A stretch of 64,000 nt of DNA from Carya illinoinensis (Eukaryota; Streptophyta; Magnoliopsida; Fagales; Juglandaceae): NCBI RefSeq assembly GCF_018687715.1, contig NC_056758.1, positions 16,829,501 through 16,893,500 of the forward strand, given 5' to 3'. A program made the translations under genes and the position numbers. This document shows positions 36,570-45,918 of the stretch, in pieces (within the stretch, counting starts at the first letter, position 1; each line of letters begins with the position of its first letter). The notes below the pieces were generated by a model that was given only the letters and a program-made list of their open reading frames with translations, did no database searches and was not told the DNA's origin.

Positions 36570-39500
36570 GTGGGTGGAGTTTCTATAGTTCTCTCGGTCC
36601 AGATACACTATACTAGGTCAGTTGGCACCATCTTCCACGCTACTGTAATTTGCAGATTGCTATTTAACTCTCTCCAAACACTAAAATGATTAACTATACT
36701 TACGAGCATTACCCAAGTCAAACCCATCAGATTCAGAAGTCATTCCATAAGGCCCTAACAGTTTCACAATGCAGTAAGAGATGATCAATACTCTCTACTC
36801 CTCTCATAAATAGAGCATTACTTAATCACAATGATGCTTCTTTTCCTTATCCATAGTAAGAATCCTTCCCAAAGAGGTTGTCCAAGAAGCACAAATGTAG
36901 CTCTTTAAGGGACCTTCATTCACCAAATGCTCTTCCAAGGAAATCAATTATTATCATAAGGAATAAGGATATTAAGAAAGAACATTGAACAACCCTCTCA
37001 TGGAAATGGCCCAAAGAAGATTATCTCCCCCTTCTCTTCTCAACGGATTACAAAACGTAGTAAAGGCTTTCTACTTCCCAGTCATGAGCTGCTCTGATAA
37101 TTCATCATATATTTTTCTTCAAGAATAAAGAATGGAGAAAATTTATAATAAGCCTTGACTTTATTAGAGAAATTAATCAATCAAGATGTGTATAATCATA
37201 TATTAATAGAGATGACCAAATTTTTAAAAAGTCATCAAGAAATTTAATACCCAAACAATTGATCAGAATCCCAAAAAGTAATCCAATCAACGAATCAATG
37301 AGCACAACTAGGCATCAGGAAACATATCTACGTCATTTTGGAGTGTCCAATTGTGAAATATCATTAACTAACCAACTCAACAACCACGGAGATCTCGTAT
37401 TACATAGGAAAGTTCCTCTCTAGCTATAATAATCCAAGGAAGGCCCATGTCACATCAGGGCCCATACTCCAAAATAAATAGTCAATGTTATAATTAGAGT
37501 CTCTTGGAATTATTATGAAGGCCTTGAACTTCTCCCTCCCACCAATGTGAGATCCCATTCACCACCTTATCGTAGACAAACCCATCCAACCTTCCTATTA
37601 ATCACAATCCAGAATATTACAATCTACCTCCTCAAATTCCTGACGTTCTCATTGGGCCATTCCATCATACGTGACACAACTCAAGTCCCATACTCTAGTC
37701 GAGATTGCCTCAAATATCATTTGTAAAGAACCAAGGAAGAACCAAGAGGACCAGGTCAATGTTACAATTGGAGCCCCCTAGAATCATTAAAAAGGGTTTG
37801 AACTTAAGTTTTAAATTCTGTTGCAGTGATCATTCTGGTTTACACACTAGAATGGAATATTTTGGTACCGGTGCATTCCTGTGTACCGTTTCGGGATTAG
37901 GTATATATAATAAAAAGCATACATGTATGAATGTGTGTGCGTGTATAGGGAAGAATTGACGGTTTATAAAATAAATATACATTGAAAACATTATTAAAAA
38001 AGAAAAGAAAAGAAGGTAGCGATATTAGTGTTAAAAGATAATATTAAAAGAAAATCACAAACTTGAGTTGAGATACATACAAAATAAACAAAAAAAACAA
38101 AAAAAAGAGTTGAGAAACTTATTTAAAGTTACAAAAACACGAGAGAATGAGAAGACATATTTAAAGTTACAAAAAAAATTAAAATTACATAAATGCCTTT
38201 TGTATTTTCAAATATATAAATTCCATCTAGATTTAAAAATTTACAAAAAAGTCATCCAAACTCAAGAAAAGTACAAAATTGCCATTAAAATAGTTCGGAA
38301 TGGAATGGGGTCCAGAATGCTAATTCTGGCCAGAATGGATGGGAACTGGGAGCAAAACATAACGAGGAGGTATAATGTACCAGTTGCTACATCTGAACAG
38401 AAAATTCTGGCTGGAATGGCCGCAACAAAATGGAATTCAAAACTATGGATTGAACATCTCCATCCCAAGCAATATATGTTCTCATTCATCATTGTCCTAT
38501 ACGCAATCCCACTTACCAGGCTCCTATAAAATCACATAATCCAGGGTATTATACCAGCAACACAATTAGGAGGCAGAGATATAACGTGAGTGACCAAAAT
38601 CATCACATCTAAGTAGCACCAAGCCTCCAAATATTACCTGTCGCCATAACAATCCATAATGCATATATTGTTGCTAAAAAAAGACATTCAGTTTGACTTA
38701 TAGCATGCATTAGTCTAAATAACAATTCAATATTCTATATTAAACATAACTGTTCATCAGTCTGATGACCCTAAAATCTAAAACAGATGTGTTTCAAAAA
38801 CTAAATTTAGGCTTCCCAGCCCCAACCCACCCCATGGCCACCAATTTTTCCTAATTAAAGGATATGCAAGCCCTTGCAACTTCATGCTGGAATCAATGTG
38901 TTTTCTTTCAAAATATGAACTGAAATATACATATACATATACATATACATATACGGATGCATATCTACACATATACCTAAAACTATACACACACGCCTAT
39001 ATACAAACATCAGTATATAGTGTTTTCATACCTGACTACCTGGGGGCATGCTACATTAGGGAAAATTTTGGAAATTTTTTAGAATTCTTGAAAAAATTAA
39101 GATAGGTTTTGTAGTGGGTTTTCTGAAAGTGGGTAGGAAAATGAGAAGTTGTTTGGATAAAAACTTTTTTGAGTCAAAACAGAGATCTTTCAGTCAAACT
39201 TACAATAGCAAGTAAATATTCCATAAAACTTTGTTTTTTCACCTTTCCACTCCCATTTGTTCCTTCAAATAAAGTAGAAAACAAAACAAAACAAAGCAAA
39301 AAGCATAGGCCAGTAGGAGGAGATGCCCAACAAGAACAGTTAACAATCATCAAGCACACACCTAGCTAATGAGGAATATTATTAACACCATCTAATATCT
39401 AGGTTCAACAATCTATTTGTAGGCTGAGGGCACCATCCCCAAGTCATCTACTGATATGGCAGGTGCCAAAGCTGAAAATGAAAATTGGGGGGAAATGTGT

Positions 39501-39723
39501 TGAGCTGAAAATAAAAATCACTTGCAGGAAATGAAAACAGAGGGCACCAAGGTGAGAGTGAAAGCCCAAAGCAGGAATCTGAAAGCAATAGTTCATTTCA
39601 TTTTGAGATTTGAATTTCCAATTCTTTTTAAGGCTGACATGGCACAGCAGATGACCTGATGTTCCCAGAGATGAAGAGTAGCAGAGAGTGCGCGAGAGAG
39701 AGTTGCGCACTCTCACACACTCG

Positions 39724-39758
<35 letters not shown>

Positions 39759-41105
39759 GATCAAGGGCACACCCAACCATTCTCTAATAACAAGCAAACC
39801 CAACCAATGTTGGATTATCTTGACATTAGTGTTGAGAGTATCTCTAAAATGATTGGATTGGGCACCCTTTGAATAGAGTTTGAGTTCATGTCCATTTGTG
39901 CTTTGTCAATTTAATCAAGTGAAGAGGTAAGAAGCCAGAAGCACACAATTGACTCCATGTGAAAGACATGAATTAGGTCTCTTTTGAAGAATATAAGTTT
40001 TATTCTTAAGTCTTGACAAGCATAATATAATGATTTGTGGCAAACAAACAACCCCATAGAGTGCAAAGAACCTACCATTCAGAACTGGATGAAACTTGTG
40101 AAGTTAATATCATTTTCATAAAGGAAAACCTAATGGAAGTTTGAATTGAATGTCCTTCGACCACCTCCTTCCCCCACATCCTCAAAAGCTTTTGGAAAAA
40201 TGTTGAGGAATTAAGTGTAATGGTAGTACAGTAATTTTCATCATTATTAAAGTAGAGAAGCAGCCACAGGCAGTGGTGGACCCATGTTGGCACCCTAAAT
40301 TTTTTGAAAAGTTTTATATCAATATAGATAATGGCCCCCCCAAAATTTTTTTATCCCCATATGCTCTCTAGAATTTTTTAAAATTTCAATATATCTAGAA
40401 ATGCCTCTCTCCAAGTTTTTTCCTATAGTCCCAAAATTTTATATATTTTCTATATATTATCTATTTTCAAGGATGTAGCCTCACTATGATTAATTTAAAC
40501 TATGTTTAGGAGAAATAATAAATTTATTAATATGGATCCCAAAATTTTTTGTTGTACAATATTAGACTTCTTAATATGGAATCCAATGTGAAAATACAAA
40601 AAAAATCATTTAACGTTTGATCTATATGAAAAACAGTTGAGAGGTTTTATCTTCTAGACTTCACTGAGCAAGTTAAATTTATTTAAGGTCTCAATTATAT
40701 CATTATATGTTTAATGTGACACGAAAATATCTAGATTTTACATGAAACTTAATAAGTTAGATTACACACTAGAATGAACGAATGCCTTCTAAAAGATCAC
40801 TTGATAGATTTTATGAAAAAACTAAATTCTAAATATTTGATTACAAAAATAATAATGGATGAATATTATTCTATGAAACATTATCATCATAAATCTTAAA
40901 TGGTATATTAAGTTGTGTTTTTAAAATTTTATTTTTACATGTATATAGCAAAATTATTGAGATCTAGTTTTATATATAGTTAGTTTTTTTTTTTAAATTT
41001 TTTAATCCCTTTTTTATTTTACATAAATGTGTCACAAGATAAAAAAGTTGGCCTCCACTCAAAAAAGTTGCTGGTTTCACCACTGGCCACATGGAAACCG
41101 TCTCT

Positions 41106-41161
<56 letters not shown>

Positions 41162-44100
41162 GATATATGTCTATTTATATATATATATATTATTCTTTTT
41201 AACCTATCAAAATATATATAATTCTTTTTATGACTTACACCTGCAAAATTATCAAGGTTGACCCTAAAAATTTTCTATTTGATTTTGTAGCTTACAAATA
41301 CACACATGGCTGGGCCACAGAAGTACACTGTTTCATGCCAATAGAAAGTTTGTAGAGCATAATCATGAAACAAGTAATTATGCCAACTACATGGAAATAC
41401 ATGCCTGACATTCTGGTTGTCCCAATCTTTCTGGAAAGTCCCCCTTCATCCTTGCAGTAGCAATAGCCTAGAAGAAAAGTAGAATCTAGTTAAGTTCCCC
41501 AAATATGAAAATCTTATGAAGTTGAACTGCTATATATGAGACTCAGAAACTTCACATGTGGAAGAATGCAACAACAAATAACAATAGTACATGAAGTATA
41601 TCAGCTAAGCAAAAGAGTGCATGAAGTATACTGAAGTCCAGAGGAGCATGTGAGTGTGTGTTTTGCAAGCTTTCATTCATAAGGAAGTGTGCGCTAAGCT
41701 CAAAGCCAGCAACATTACACCAGTATCAGTACATAGAGGACGACATGCATATGCATAATGTTCCTCCCATTCCTTACTGCTCTGGACTTGTGTGTGCCTA
41801 AAAGCTTAACCAAACAATCTACTCATGCATTCTAGCCTTTTCTATATTTTCTACTTTGAGTCAAAGCTAGAGACAGGCTCTAATTCAAAAACAATATAAA
41901 AAAACCTAAAAAAGAATAGAATAAAGAAGATAGCAAGGAACACATGGTGAGATAGTCCATGTCTGCAGCTCTACATTTCAACTCCTTAGTAGATTCTGTT
42001 ATTTTATCTAAAAGGCATCAAAGGGGTAATCTAGCAATCTCATAACAATGGATCAAAGCTGTCTCCATCATATAGCATTTAAGTCAAAATGTTTCTTTCA
42101 AAATATGCTGCAGCTCATACCAGCTTCCTGTTAGGAGGATGATTAAATCTACACGTTGCCCCAAATCTACAGAGGCCTGTTCTAATGTAATAAGAACAAT
42201 CTGGCTCTCCAGGACGCTCAGGATATAGCCCAGAGTCCATCATTTCACTTGATATCAAGTTCATTTGCCACATTGCATCTGAAATTAAATTGATGAATAA
42301 ATACATGGCATATACTATGAAAAATAAGTAAACAAAAGGAAAACAATTTCACAGCATTCATTAATCCGAGATCAATATTCCGGAAATCCCCAATCTTCGT
42401 TGTGCATGAGTCTAATTTAAGATAAATTGTCACCTCAACTGAAAAACAAAGTAATCAATTTCAACATAACCCCCCCCCCCCCCCCCCCCCCCCCAAAAAA
42501 ATAAAAAACGAAAAATTAAAAAAGAAATATCACATGGAAGAGTAAGGTCCAACACAGATATGCTACAACAATAGACAAGTAAAAGCCTTCTTTTCTACCT
42601 TCCATATTTGCATTCCCAGCTCCCAATTTTAAAAATAAACAAATAAATATATTAAGGAAACAAAATCCTCTCTAACTCGCTCATGCAGGATAATCTTCAT
42701 GCATCTCTTGTAACAGGGGAAAAACCACTTGGCTGTGGAGAGAAGAGAAGAAGAAATTATTTATTATGCAAGAGAGACAGAAACAAAGAGTAAAGAAGAA
42801 GGATATACGCAACTCTACCGACAACTATTTATTATGCTATATTGTTCAATCGATATTAAAGAGTAGGATGCTAAAGGCAAAAAATTCTAAAATTTTCAAT
42901 TTTCAGTAACGATAACACACAAGGCTTCAACAATTACTACTAGACTAAGGCACATGCACAACTACTTAGCTTGACTATTATGAAACCTTCACTTTTCCTG
43001 GCTCTCACATCCGTATAGACTATAGAGTAATCACGACCTTCCTACAGAGACTATTTATGTACATAAGGCTGCAATTGATTTGACATAAAATGAGTATAAC
43101 AAGACAGAAAAGAAAACCTAAGATATTTTCAGAGAGAACTATTTTTTCCATGTTTGTGTGGAGAATTAAAAAAGTTCCCAAAAATATTTGTGGTAGTTTG
43201 GTTGTATGTAAATTATTTGCAAATCGCCACCACTCAAAACGCTATGCCACCAGATTTTGGGTTTTGAAAACCTCAGAGAAGGGTCAAAAACCACCCAGCT
43301 TCAACGCATCCAAAAAAAGGGTCGAATGAGGTGGTTGTGACAGGACAAATGAATAGGACAGATAAATGGGGGCAGTCAGACGATCGCATAGGCAAAGCAA
43401 TGGCACTGGTGGAAGAGTTGAGCTGCTTGGTTTGTTCCACAAGGGTCGACAAGCTTAGTAGTGGAATTTGAGCATGGGGAGAATGGAGATTAAAGCAATC
43501 CAAAAAATGGCTTACAATGTCCAATTTTCCTATTGACCAACCTATCCTTGATAGCTAAAGCCCAAAAAACTGGACATATTTTTCCCAAAAATGTTTTGGA
43601 AAAAAACAAACACAATCCAGACTCAAAGTTTGTGTAATTTTATTATTGGGAAGATAGTCAAATATATAGTGACATATAATTAAAGGAACACCTTTTACAT
43701 TGCCACTTAAACATTTCAAACTAAACAATAAAACTTAATGACCAATAAACGAAAAATGAAAAAGGAAACACATACAAACGCAAAACCAAGAATAAGTCAA
43801 TTCAAAAGGAAAAATAAAATTCCAATTACATTTTCTCTGTAGCCAGATATCCATGGCACCCACGATGATAAATTAACTATTCCAAATTTACCAAAATAAA
43901 AGACAGCAGAAAAAATGCAAGGTTTTTTTAATACAATACGATGTAAAGCATGCAACTTATGAATTGCATATCTGATTGTACACGAATTAGGAAAAACCCA
44001 AAATATATGTAACATATAATTAAAGAAAAGTGTTTTAAGGCGTAAAAAACGAAGACAAGTAATGCGAATAAGAACTTATGAGTGTCATACCGATCAAAAA

Positions 44101-44498
44101 GAACTTATTAGTGTTATAAGAACGAATAAGAGTAAAAACAAAAAAAGTTAGCAATTAAAAAATGAAAAATCTAAATTAACAAAAGGAAATGAGATTTTCA
44201 GCATTGAACCAGTTCAATTCAACCGGGAGAAAGGGTGTTTACGACAATTCACAGTCATGAAACAGCCATCAATACCAGCAACCAAGCGGGACTACTATAT
44301 GCAAATGAATCACGAACACCACAGTATGGACCAAATAGCATTTTACGGAAACATCCAACAAATAAACTAAGAAGTCGCAAAATAAGGCGTATGAAGGAGA
44401 CCTTCGTTCAAGGAGGACGGCGAAAGCGAGGCTCCCTCGGTCACGTTCACCGCCGGTGCCGCCGCTCGGGACATCGGAATTCCGGCGTCGAATTCCAT
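28981..44498 (-). CDS. ZFN1-like: ZFN1-like CCCH zinc-finger protein, 446 aa, 7 exons
   Basis: Coding exons on the minus strand: 44402-44498, 42121-42278, 41405-41467, 34138-34257, 33759-34049, 32513-32842 and 28981-29262 (TGA at 28981-28983). They join to 1341 nt with no stop. The protein has five C-x8-C-x5-C-x3-H fingers: exon 2 ([20 protein letters not shown]), exons 3/4 (C in exon 3, then [18 protein letters not shown]), exon 5 ([20 protein letters not shown]), exon 6 ([20 protein letters not shown]) and exon 7 ([20 protein letters not shown]). The start MEFDAGIPM, the linker [17 protein letters not shown] and the tail [11 protein letters not shown] match the Arabidopsis ZFN1 subgroup (about 400 aa). 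Family members bind RNA or DNA and are mostly nuclear; this protein's targets are unknown. Introns are 2.1 kb, 0.65 kb, 7.1 kb, 88 bp, 0.9 kb and 3.25 kb. Intron 3 uses a GC donor. The start was chosen by homology and context (GAGCCATGG), although an out-of-frame ATG lies 8 nt upstream. It looks functional. Confidence 0.93.
29358..29368. repeat. Short poly-G run in ZFN1-like intron 6
   Basis: Eleven consecutive G on the + strand, C in the transcript. Confidence 0.9.
29808..29885 (-). mobile_element. LINE 3'-tail fragment in intron 6
   Basis: A T run, ATCAGTAAACAAGC, and later CTCAGGTACCCGGGGCATA form the reverse complement of a LINE 3' terminus similar to those at 877 and 7773. It lies in the sense orientation of the host gene. 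The target duplication is not clear. Confidence 0.5.
30180..31604. other. Extremely AT-rich stretch of intron 6
   Basis: About 1.4 kb with very few G or C, dominated by words such as ATATAATATA, TAGTTATATTATA and CATATATATA. It has no coding content and could be decayed transposon DNA or expanded simple sequence. Confidence 0.6.
31605..31654. repeat. (GTAT)n microsatellite in intron 6
   Basis: About 12 uninterrupted GTAT units, a likely polymorphic marker. Confidence 0.95.
34350..36069. mobile_element. Solo LTR (Gypsy-like) in ZFN1-like intron 3
   Basis: The 1720-bp block starts TGTAACATACG and ends GGTGTTACA, giving the perfect inverted ends TGTAACA/TGTTACA. It is flanked by a perfect 5-bp direct repeat CATAT (34345-34349 and 36070-36074). 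No gag-pol coding is inside, so it is a solo LTR left by recombination between two LTRs. The end region (GATTATGATGATGCAGAGCTGG, then AATAAA-like and TAACGTC...GGGAACGGGG) resembles plant Gypsy-type LTRs. It contains the hairpin array at 35171-35630. It lies only about 90 bp upstream (in transcription terms) of the acceptor of exon 4, yet is spliced out as part of the intron. Confidence 0.85.
35171..35630. repeat. Tandem array of short hairpins inside the solo LTR
   Basis: About ten units, each with an inverted repeat around a GACYCAAG loop. Examples are GTGAAACACG-loop-CGTGTTTCAC at 35251-35278, 35369-35396, 35416-35443, 35463-35490 and 35557-35584. Variants with matching changes in both arms are at 35172-35198 (GGTAACACG/CGTGTTTACC), 35215-35241 (GGTACCACG/CGTGGTTACC), 35298-35324 (GTGAACATG/CATGTTTCAC), 35510-35537 (GTGAAATACG/CGTATTTCAC) and, imperfect, 35601-35630. 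The linkers contain CATGTCAAGCAAGATAA. The spacing is about 47 bp in the regular part. Confidence 0.9.
36365..37090 (-). mobile_element. LINE 3' fragment in ZFN1-like intron 3
   Basis: On the minus strand this reads as a broken zf-RVT/3' end of the same LINE type as at 600-4303. Shared pieces are [11 protein letters not shown] (compare MDNLRKQWIIIVDW), [15 protein letters not shown] (compare WKIVPLCMMWCIWAER) and a short 3' UTR ending near AAAGCACAAAAGG on the + strand. It has many stops. The poly-G tract at 36526-36563 lies within it. Confidence 0.65.
36526..36563. repeat. 38-bp poly-G (+) / poly-C (transcript) tract
   Basis: An uninterrupted run of 38 G preceded by GAGGGGAGGGGA and followed by CGCCGGGTGGGTGG. 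Long mononucleotide G runs are rare in plant DNA and prone to sequencing error, so the exact length is uncertain. Confidence 0.8.
37091..37896. other. Intron 3 DNA with a diverged direct repeat
   Basis: Two related stretches, about 37480-37535 (TAGTCAATGTTATAATTAGA...) and 37753-37805 (AGGTCAATGTTACAATTGGA...), lie about 270 bp apart around CCAATGTGAGATCCCATTC. This could be a remnant of a small terminal-repeat element. There is no coding. Confidence 0.4.
37897..38430 (+). repeat. Dispersed repeat, copy B (partner at 13.7-14.2 kb)
   Basis: Collinear with 13681-14245 in the same orientation, with landmarks GGAAGAATTGACGGTTTATAA, ACATTGAAAACATTA, GAGTTGAGAAACTTA and AGTTCGGAATGGAATGGGG. It lies in ZFN1-like intron 3. 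The 153-codon frame that crosses it is not a gene. Confidence 0.7.
38431..40262. other. Intron 3 DNA, no gene recognised
   Basis: Contains an (ATACAT)n run at about 38928-38955 and a (GA)n run at about 39722-39755. No exon of the CCCH protein is missing here, because exons 3 and 4 join in frame. Confidence 0.5.
39722..39755. repeat. (GA)n microsatellite in intron 3
   Basis: About 16 GA units. The apparent SLSLSL peptide on the minus strand is translation of this repeat. Confidence 0.95.
40271..41085. mobile_element. Non-autonomous hAT-type element in intron 3
   Basis: The left end is CAGTGGTGGACCC; the right end, read on the other strand, is CAGTGGTGAAACC. The flanks are an 8-bp direct repeat with one mismatch, GCCACAGG (40263-40270) and GCCACATG (41086-41093). 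An 8-bp target duplication and CAGTGG ends are hallmarks of hAT elements. The 815-bp interior is AT-rich with GGCCCCCCCAAAATTTTT and no coding. Confidence 0.75.
41101..41161. repeat. (CT)n microsatellite in intron 3
   Basis: About 30 CT units with one interruption, directly next to the hAT target duplication. Confidence 0.95.
41403..41404 (-). other. GC splice donor of the 7.1-kb intron 3
   Basis: On the minus strand exon 3 ends GAA TGT CAG and the intron starts GCATGT. The acceptor (CTATAG) is at 34258. The nearest GT (after CAGGCAT) would shift the frame, so the GC donor is the only one that preserves finger 2. Confidence 0.85.
42470..42494. repeat. 25-bp poly-C (+) / poly-G (transcript) tract in intron 1
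   Basis: An uninterrupted run of 25 C followed by an A run, located in intron 1 of the ZFN1-like gene, so the pre-mRNA carries poly-G here. The length is uncertain because such tracts sequence poorly. Confidence 0.8.
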
Positions 44499-44506
44499 GG
44501 CTCCAT
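44447..44506 (-). promoter_or_regulatory. Overlapping upstream ORF at ZFN1-like start
   Basis: An ATG at 44506, 8 nt upstream of the main ATG (44498) and out of frame, opens a 19-codon ORF ([19 protein letters not shown]) that ends in TGA inside the main coding region. Both ATGs have a purine at -3 and G at +4. Such an ORF would lower translation from the main start, but this is inference. Confidence 0.6.
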
Positions 44507-44695
44507 CACCACAGCGCCGTCACTCTATCACTCCCCACCGGAAATCCCATCCCCCTTCCCCCCGCCCCCCAACAGCAACCAATCACCACCACGACCTGTC
44601 ACTCTAGCTTATCCCCGTTCCCAGCGCCAAGAAACCGATCACTCAAAACTAATCAGAAAGCCCAACAAGAAGCAAGCTGGATAGGGAGAGTGTTG

Positions 44696-44731
<36 letters not shown>

Positions 44732-44830
44732 TCGTCTTCTCCTCTCCACAAAAACGAGAATAAAAACCAACCATCCAACCAGACAAAAGGCCCCCTAGCC
44801 CCCCTCTCAGTTGTTTAACAAAAATCACTT
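44499..44830 (-). other. Probable 5' UTR of ZFN1-like gene
   Basis: Non-coding sequence upstream of the ATG. It includes a CT-rich repeat (GA on the + strand at 44697-44730), typical of plant 5' UTRs. The transcription start is not determinable. Confidence 0.5.
44697..44730. repeat. (GA)n microsatellite, CT repeat in the 5' UTR
   Basis: About 16 GA units on the + strand, giving CT in the transcript, about 200 nt upstream of the ZFN1-like start codon. Confidence 0.9.
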
Positions 44831-44915
44831 AAAAACATTAGGAGAAAACGAACGCGCCACATCTCTCCCACTGGCAAGAATTTGCCTCTATTCACAACTC
44901 GCTTTTTCTGCTTAA

Positions 44916-45022
44916 CACGTGACAGAATCAGCGGCTTTAAATTTTTTATTTGAATTATTGCCCTTACTTTAAAGTTTTATTGCTTGACTTTGAAATTGAT
45001 AAAATTTTGTGCTCAACACGTG
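44916..45022 (-). promoter_or_regulatory. Two G-boxes upstream of ZFN1-like gene
   Basis: CACGTG occurs at 44916-44921 and 45017-45022, both in an AACACGTG context, about 420 and 520 bp upstream of the start codon. CACGTG is the core bound by plant bZIP and bHLH factors. No clear TATA box is placed relative to them. Confidence 0.4.
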
Positions 45023-45129
45023 GCTGCTGTAAAAAGCGAGTGCTGAAATTTTTTAAGGGCGGAGAGTGAGAGGAAGTGGTACTACCGGATACCAGAAACT
45101 CGGACCGCTTCATATAACTGCTTTTACAT

Positions 45130-45480
45130 TTATAGCAAGTTGTGTTTGTTTTTTAGCGTGTGTTTTATTTTCAAAATTTTTCATAACTTTATTTCTAAAA
45201 TCTAACATTCTTTAAACACAAAAATTAATATAATTTTTATAAATTTTAAAATAAAAATTATATTAAAAAATTATATTTAAATAACTTTTTAATCTTATCT
45301 ACTTGTTTTTACAAACTCCAATATAATATTTATTTTTTTAAAAATATTATTCAACATTTTCTCTTTCTTTTTTAAAAACCCAAAAAAATTATAAAACACA
45401 GTCATTCAAACTATTTTATTATTATTCAAAAATTTTTAAGATATTTTAAATATCCAAACATGCATTTACTCTTGCAAAAT
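45130..45480. mobile_element. AT-rich MITE-like element
   Basis: It starts near GTGTTTGTTTTTTAGCGTGT and ends near CCAAACATGCATTTAC, with an interior of ATTATATTAAAAAATTATATTT typical of the local MITEs. The boundaries are uncertain. Confidence 0.4.
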
Positions 45481-45759
45481 TAATTCTTAAGGTCAAACAA
45501 ACCATTAAGAAAATTGTAACCTGAATAAATACAATCAAATTATTATATTTTCAAACCGGTGTATAGAGATACCACCTATATGATTAAAATGATAAAATTT
45601 ATCTATATAATTAAAATTTTAAAATTTATAGTCTAAAATAAATTATATTACGTAAGCACTTTATTAAAAGTACGTAAAAGTGGTTAGAGAGTCATCATTG
45701 CAATCATCCTATCATTAGACTAGCAAACCCTTTTGCAAATTTGTAATGTGTTGCGCATG

Positions 45760-45918
45760 AAAAAATCTATTCATCATCTATTTACTCATCATCTTATGAT
45801 ATAGCATTAAATGATATATTCATAAGTGAAATATAATAAATAATTTTTAACTATCTACTATTACATTATGAGATGATGAGAGAATGATATGAAAATTGAT
45901 AATAAATAACATTACCCA
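45760..45918. mobile_element. Fold-back MITE, copy 1
   Basis: The left part AAAATCTATTCATCATCTAT is inverted at the right (GATAATAAATAACATTA-like). Shared motifs with copy 2 at 48440 are AAATATAATAAATA, CATGAGATGATGAGAGAATGAT-like sequence and the order of the parts. Confidence 0.55.

Noticed and set aside
38068..38529. 153-codon plus-strand ORF
   Set aside because: It spans a dispersed repeat inside an intron, is Lys-rich from A runs, and the partner copy at 13.7 kb does not keep the frame.
39444..39803. 119-codon minus ORF with SLSLSL run
   Set aside because: The run is a translated GA microsatellite in an intron.
44235..44818. Two plus-strand ORFs of 149 and 120 codons
   Set aside because: They lie antisense to exon 1 and the 5' UTR of the ZFN1-like gene, and their low-complexity Arg/Glu runs come from the GA repeat.
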